This document shows positions 58,427 to 64,000 of a stretch of 64,000 nt of DNA, piece after piece. The notes beneath the pieces were generated by a model. It worked only from the letters and a program-made list of their open reading frames with translations. It was not told where the DNA came from and did no database searches. Source of the stretch: Cornus controversa. Its lineage: Eukaryota; Streptophyta; Magnoliopsida; Cornales; Cornaceae. Where the stretch lies: assembly GCA_026545225.1 (NCBI GenBank), contig CM048846.1, forward strand, positions 20,006,501 to 20,070,500. The letters run 5' to 3'. The translations under genes and the position numbers were made by a program. Numbering within the stretch: the first letter of the stretch is position 1; every line of letters starts with the position of its first letter.

Positions 58427-59158
58427 TCCCAGAAACACCCACAATTCTCACGAACAAAACACACAAGCAAACACAGAAGAAAACCCAACCCAATCAAACA
58501 CACAAAATCCTTACGAACAGAACCCCTCACCACCATTGGTCGACGTTGGGTAGCAAAACCACAAGGATCATCAATCGAAATCACCAGCACCACCACTTGA
58601 AAACCATCGCGGCATCACCATCCGTATGAAAACCCAAACGCAAAATCGTCGTTGAAGCACTCATCCACAAAACCATCGTACGCACCAAATCACTACCATG
58701 AAGCAACCAATGTCGCCGATCGCCACCGTCATCAGTGACAACTGGCTCGGGAGCTAAAATCGCCATCATCTACACTTTATTCGCACATGGGATCTTGTTT
58801 GTGGTGATGTCAACTCCACAATAGACCTGGATTTTTTCAGAGTTGATGATCTCGGAGGGGAAGAATCAGGTAGCGAGGTCAATAGTGGTGGTGGTGGTCC
58901 TTTGAGCCCATTTGATTCTGATGGCGGCAAAGGATTTGACCGCCGTGTGGTGGTTAAGAGAGACGAGTTTGTAATTTGAGAGCAAAATTGGACGATCAGA
59001 GGCGGGCATCCTGAAAAGGTGTATTGGGCGAGTTTGATTTGGTTTATGGTGAAGAAGGAATTGTTGCAAGAGCAACAGCTAGAGAGAGAGAGAGACTAAG
59101 CCGTTATGAAAGAATGTGTAAAAGGTTAAATGACATTTGAGGTTAAAATTGAAATTTC

Positions 59159-59649
59159 AAACAAAAGGATAGTTTTGTCACTTTATTCTAAATACATGAA
59201 TTGCATTTTCGCTTCATAGTCCCTACTGTCACTACTATATCAACTATCGAAAGCATAACTAAAACAATAATACTAATTTTGCAGATGTAGGAGGAAAATA
59301 TAATGTGATAACAAAATACCAATATAGAGAATGTGCATCTAAATTTAACAATGTTAACACAAACTTTACGTGTGTAAAAACTTATTGATGAACAGATATT
59401 GGGGATTCATTTGCTTTAATCTCCAACTCAACTTACCTATACCATTCAAACCTAAAAACACTACACATTTTAATTATTCCTTCACAAGCCAACCTTACGG
59501 TTGCATTAAGTGTTTTTTTTTTTTTTTTAATCTATTAGTACTAATTTACTACTACTCTATCCCTACTTCCCACTATTTTTCATAGCATATATAGAAGTTT
59601 TTTCTATGTTAATGCTTACCATACACCTTTTCTGTTGTTGACGAGTCAT
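59159..59649. other. 3' flank of the heat shock factor gene, nothing recognised
   Basis: AT-rich sequence between the end of the duplication and the HSF stop codon. It contains a poly-T run (59513-59528), which on the minus strand is an A run, but no clear polyadenylation signal could be assigned. Confidence 0.5.
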
Positions 59650-62466
59650 TCACTCATTCGTCGAGATCTTCATCAACGGCGAGTGAAAGTCAACCATCTT
59701 GATTTCTTTCCTTTGGGCCCCATCAAAACCTGTATTCTCATCACGACCCCTCTTTTTCTTCACTCCTTTCAACAACACCCCAAAAATCTTTAAACAACCC
59801 TCATTCTCTCCCCCATTTTCGTCATCATCATCAACGGTGGCATCGAGCTCACCAACCAACCCATCATGGGTGGACATGCAGCTACTTCCTTGCCTCATGA
59901 TATGGTTGATCTTATCAGGCCTCACATTCAAGCTCCCAGTCAGAAAAGTTATGAGATCGTCGCATTGTTTCTTCGTCTGAGCCAGCTCCGAGCTCAGCAA
60001 TTGATTCTCTCTCTTTAGCTTCTCGTTCTCGTTAGATAAATCTGCAAAATGTGCAGCCACGGGTGTGTCCACCGACCCAGGGTTCTTGGAGTCCGGAGAC
60101 GATGTGGAGCTGGACCCGGGGTCCTTGCCTGAATTTGTCGGTGACGGCGGACCGCCACCGCCGCCACCGCCAGAAGTTTTTCCGGTCTCCGGAATATCAC
60201 CTTGCATAGATGTCACAATTTTCCGACGACGAATTTCGGTGAGGAGCTCTTTTTGTCCTTGCTTGAAATTCTTGTTGGCAAATTCCCATTTGTCAGGCAC
60301 AACCTTTCGAAAGCCCTGAAAATTGAAATAGTTTAGTATTGTGAGTGACTGTATCTATATATAGACAAGTGTGTTTGAACATATGCATTAATGAGCTAAC
60401 AAATTAGTAACATTTCAATGAAATAAAATCAATTAGAAATACCATTTCAACATGTACAATTTCAAAAGAAATTTACATCATAGGTGACTCCATTTCATTT
60501 AGAGTAATTACATTTTTTTCCATTTTGTTATACTACTTTCTTTAGCTCTTTATTTGAAAATTTTAAATGCTTTAATTGAATAAAGAAAAATTGGTAATCA
60601 CTATTTAGCTTATCAAATTGATAATTATGACTATCATAAATTATGATCAAAATGAGTTTTACCATGCTTAGTGATCTTAATAAAATAAAAAGGAAATGTA
60701 TATCTTTGATTACTTGTTTGGAACAATAAAGAACTAAGGAAGCACATAAATGATAAATTAAGACTTTTCTAAAACTTATATAGCCCCACCGGTTCACATC
60801 ATAAGAAAATTAAGACTTTTCTAAAAATTATATAGCCCCACTGGTCCACATCATAAGAAAGTTAAGAATTTTAGGAATTACTCAATCTGTTAGACCAAAA
60901 ATTAAATGCATGAACATACAAATGAGGGATGCTTTAAACAATCTATGAACACACTAATGTGCTCATTCCATTATATTTTCCACAAACATTCATGTCTTGG
61001 TTCAAGTCTCGGCGTGGACGAAGTGTGTGTAAGTGCTTATCTGATAATAAAAAATAAAAAAGAAAAGAAAGAAAGAAAAAGATTATATATAAACTCTTTT
61101 CCCCTTTAATTTTTAAATCTAAGTTGTCACACAATCTTTCAATTTAAGAAACAAGTTCAAATAAAAAAGTCAACTTTTCTTTCTATTCGAGATCTCCTCG
61201 GAATAAATTTTTATTTTTCTTTCATATTGGTTCTCACTCGGACAAACTTTTGTACTAATGTAACATAATACAATACAATTATATTGGGAATATAACACTA
61301 ATCCAATACACTACTTCAAAAAAAAAATAAAAAAATACAACATTCATGCAATACACTATATCAAAATACAATATTGATAACTTTATTTTGAGAATACAAA
61401 AATATTGTTTTCTTCATGTGAATGCATATGTATGATCCATTTTCCACTTTTCTTCTCCACAAATTGTAATCAAAATTAATAATGTTAATGACTAGATTTT
61501 CCGCCGTCAAATTAGAAAAGATCTAGGGTTTGAATTGAATGAGAACTTTCGGCCGACTGCGACAGGATAGGAGTCGATGGAGGCGCACGTTTCTGTGTTT
61601 GGTGGCCCATTAAATTAACGCATACAATTAGATGATCGGATTATTGTATAAGGATTTGACCAGTCGAAATAAGTGGGCCCTACATGTAAGGTCCACGTGG
61701 ATAGACCGAAAAGACCGCTCTGCCCCCTCACCTACTCCAGGTTGTTCGTGGAGCCACTGCCGGTTAACGGGTCTTTTTCTTTCCCGCGTAAACTCCGTTT
61801 AGTAGGTGAGAAAAACATGACTTGTATAATTAAAAATTGCAACTTAATTAATATTAATTTTTTTAAATAAAGTAACATAATTACATGATTGTAAAATTTT
61901 TTTTTTTTGAAGAAATTGCAACATGTGATATTTTTTTGTTAATCACATTAGATTTTCGATGATGCAAAAGCACTGTAGACGTACAATCGTTCGTAAATTG
62001 CTTGCATTATTTAAACACTGATATTTATTTTTGATGAGTTTCAAACTCTACACAAATGCTATTTTTAAAATTTTTATGTTTTAATATAAATTAAATAAAT
62101 AAAGCAAATTTACCTTGAGCTTTTAGAGGGAGACTGATATTTATACTCTGAATCTTTTTATTAAAGGAAAAGAATAAAAAGAAAGTAGAAGAAAAAAAAA
62201 ATCAAAATTTTCCTTTTATTTGTGAAGGATAAGGGACAGAAAGGAAAAAAAAGAGACAAAATTATTCTTTTCCCACACAAATCATTTATTATTATTACTA
62301 TTATAATTATTTCTACAATTAAAGCAAATCTCTAACACTTCTAAATCAATATATACCAATTCAATTTTGATTTCGAAGAAGAAAAATTATCTAATATAAA
62401 CTCCCATAGAAATTTTCTGCATGATTCTCAAATATAAGTAATTGATTTCTAACAATATATGTATAG

Positions 62467-62517
<51 letters not shown>

Positions 62518-62768
62518 CATGAATTAAGAAAAAGAAAGGGTAATGAAAGACTTACATAGGTGTTAAGCTGACGAACAAAGCTAGAGAAATTGTTGTGCTT
62601 GAAGTAATTAGGCAACAAATCCTTGGCAAACTCAGCAGTTTTCCAAACGACAAAGCTTGTCCCATTCTCACTCCAAGAGATCACCTCATCTGTGCTCTCA
62701 TCATCTACCAACTCGTATGTCTTCGTCAGAAACGGCGCCGGAACACTCCTCTGTGACATCACCACCAC
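59650..62768 (-). CDS. Class B heat shock transcription factor (HSFB2-like)
   Basis: Two exons, 62556-62768 and 59650-60315, encode 292 residues joined in frame at RQLNTY/GFRKVV, the intron place conserved in plant HSFs (donor GTAAGT, acceptor TTTCAG). The DNA-binding domain covers about residues 8-102 ([33 protein letters not shown]). A glycine/proline/serine-rich linker follows, then the HR-A/B coiled coil (about 160-197, [15 protein letters not shown]) without the insert of class A. Near residue 246 LKIFGV stands where class B factors carry the LFGV repression motif, with Ile for Leu, and KKKRGR is a likely nuclear signal. Class B factors mostly repress or co-regulate heat-shock genes. The domain sequence fits B2 best; the a/b choice is not possible. 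Confidence 0.93.
60758..60868. repeat. 52-bp tandem duplication in the HSF intron
   Basis: ATTAAGACTTTTCTAAAA and TATATAGCCCCAC recur 52 bases apart with a few substitutions, each followed by CACATCATAAGAAA. Confidence 0.88.
62469..62516. repeat. TA microsatellite in the HSF intron
   Basis: A run of about 24 TA units, 40 bases downstream of the splice donor in gene orientation. Confidence 0.95.
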
Positions 62769-63605
62769 CTATATATAAACCTATATCTATGTATGTGTGT
62801 CTATATATATATATATATGAAAGGAAAACAGAGAGAAAGAACTTTGAAATCCCTTTCCCTTTTCCCTTTCTCTTTTTTTGTGGATTCAACAACTAAAAAG
62901 CAAAAGGGCGGTCAAGAATTCCCAACCCCAGCAATAGAAACCGGATAGAAACAAGAGAGATTGAACCAGATCGTTGGTGATTCTAGCTTCTTCTTCCATT
63001 GCTAGTTTCTAATTCTCTGCAAACCCACAACAAATATACTACCATAACTCCCCTTTAGATCTCTCTCCCTCTCCCTCTCCCTCTCCCTCTCTTTCTCGTT
63101 TGGTGTACGGGACTGTTATATATATATATATGTGTGTGTGTGTATATATAAAAAAAATAAAGAAAGAAGGAGAAAGATTGAGAAGAAGAGACAACCAAAA
63201 AGAAACTGATAAGGATTCTAGAAAATTTTCGGAACAGTATAATAATATAATGGTGGTGGAGGCCACTTTAGTCCTCTTTCAGACACTGCGTGTTTGTATG
63301 AGAGAGAGATTGGAGGATTTAAGAAAAGCGGGCGTTTTTGTCTTGTAGGGGGAAGGAAACAGGAGAGAAATTTTCAACGTACTTTGTGTGTGTATATATA
63401 TACATATATATATATATATATTGGTTGTGTGTGGAAATGGAAAATGTCGTGTTCGTCGGGAAGCTTCTAAGACAACTGAAGGAGGGTGGCTTACAACTTC
63501 GGGTGTTTGTTTTATTTGGACACGTGGCTTTCAATTTGCTTTATTTTTTTGGAGGAAAGAAGAGAATGGCCAAGGTGTGCCTTGGGAGGAGCAATCCCAC
63601 CTAAC
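62769..63605 (-). promoter_or_regulatory. HSF gene upstream region with candidate heat shock elements
   Basis: TTCTAGAA (63216-63223), followed by AATTTTC, makes two perfect alternating units and one imperfect unit of a heat shock element about 450 bases before the ATG. GAAGCTTC (63460-63467) is a second two-unit match, about 690 bases before it. CTCCCT repeats (63059-63092) and TA/TG microsatellites lie between. Many HSFB genes are heat-induced, so such sites would make sense. The transcription start is unknown. A short ORF on the plus strand here has no family features. Confidence 0.42.
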
Positions 63606-63759
63606 ACTCACCAATTTTGATGGCTATTTTATTCATCATTATGCGTCATGCTTCTTGCTCGTCTTGTGTATGTACTATCACCACGAGTATAGTGGCGATG
63701 GCTTCATTTACGCCTATCATTTACCGTACAAGAAATGTTAAATTTTATGATTTTATTTT

Positions 63760-63995
63760 AAAATTTTAATTTGAATTTATGTGACAAGTAATAATATCAT
63801 CAAAATTTCATATATAGAGAAAATTTCACCAATACTAACTTATTATTTAATTTTATCTCATAAAATAATAAAAAAATGATAATAGAAAATAGAAATTTAT
63901 TGTTAGTAGGATTTCTATAAATATAGAATTGTTACCTCTCACATCATTCATGATACAAAAATTATGAAATAATTTTATGTTGTGTATCATTGCTC
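63760..63995. mobile_element. Decayed MITE of the 39247/53247 family
   Basis: The right part reads TCATTCATGATACAAAAATTATG then TGTTGTGTATCATTGCTCTTACC, the diverged reverse complement of the GAGCAATGCTACACGTCATG end of that family. CACCAATACTAAC at 63829 also belongs to it. The left terminus is too decayed to place exactly. Confidence 0.6.
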
Positions 63996-64000
63996 TTACC

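Larger units (their letters stand above)
51356..59158 (+). repeat. Segmental duplication, copy B (~7.8 kb)
   Basis: It matches 34162-42103 in direct orientation, about 17.2 kb away. It starts inside what is, in copy A, the upstream region of an ERF gene, but no ERF adjoins it here, so it carries an orphan promoter fragment. It differs by three MITE insertions of its own, a complete LTR 3' end and a different stretch at about 58110-58395. Confidence 0.95.
60316..62555 (-). other. HSF gene intron, 2240 bp
   Basis: GTAAGT at 62555 and CAG at 60316 (read on the minus strand) bound it and keep the frame. It holds no other supported gene. Inside are a 52-bp tandem pair (60758-60868), a moderately GC-rich stretch (61540-61830) of unknown nature and a TA microsatellite. 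It is long for an HSF intron, probably through AT-rich insertions. Confidence 0.88.

Noticed and set aside
59699-60319. Plus-strand ORFs across HSF exon 2
   Set aside because: Antisense shadows of the HSF coding exon.
63388-63741. Plus-strand ORF of 117 codons upstream of the HSF gene
   Set aside because: It begins in a TA/TG microsatellite, has no family features and overlaps the probable promoter of a gene on the other strand.

Overview
The window is nuclear DNA of a flowering plant, most likely a eudicot. It is AT-rich, has spliced genes with GT..AG introns, long TA microsatellites and several generations of plant transposable elements stacked in one another. Only three host genes can be supported: two ERF-type transcription factor genes (33347-34033, minus; 49417-50076, plus) and one class B heat shock factor gene (59650-62768, minus, one intron). 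No tRNA, rRNA or CRISPR array was recognised.

Region 1 (1-8010) holds decayed LTR retrotransposons: a plus-strand Ty3/gypsy fragment of the Tat lineage (reverse transcriptase, two RNase H domains, integrase), then a Copia-like, probably non-autonomous element with a gag-like part, an extra ORF, a polypurine tract and a truncated 3' LTR. Region 2 (8010-12866) has no recognisable gene but carries A-rich repeats, a long hairpin and a direct repeat. Region 3 (12867-19479) is a dead PIF/Harbinger DNA transposon (Myb-like ORF1 plus DDE transposase) split by a 3.5-kb solo LTR.

Region 4 (20580-31729) is a nested set: a hAT-type non-autonomous element was split by a minus-strand Tat retrotransposon (20984-31542) with both LTRs, a tRNA-Asp-type primer site, gag, protease, RT, dual RNase H, integrase, an 83-bp tandem array and an antisense extra ORF. 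That retrotransposon later received another copy of the same hAT family inside its RT. Another hAT element with perfect target duplications lies at 32076-32803.

Region 5 (32919-59158) is a local duplication landscape. The two ERF genes are inverted paralogues sharing coding and 3' flanking sequence. Independently, about 7.9 kb beginning in the promoter of the first ERF (34162-42103) recurs in direct orientation at 51356-59158. Each copy later received its own MITEs, and the sister copy preserves the empty sites. Between the copies lie a minus-strand Copia-like LTR, a perfect solo LTR with a TGATA duplication, and a candidate promoter with repeated ABRE-like words. Region 6 (59159-64000) is the heat shock factor gene, its promoter and a last decayed MITE.

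The ERF and HSF genes are stress-response regulators, but nothing in the sequence ties them into one pathway. The most unusual content is the duplication history and the structure of the Tat element. I did not find a convincing wholly new system.
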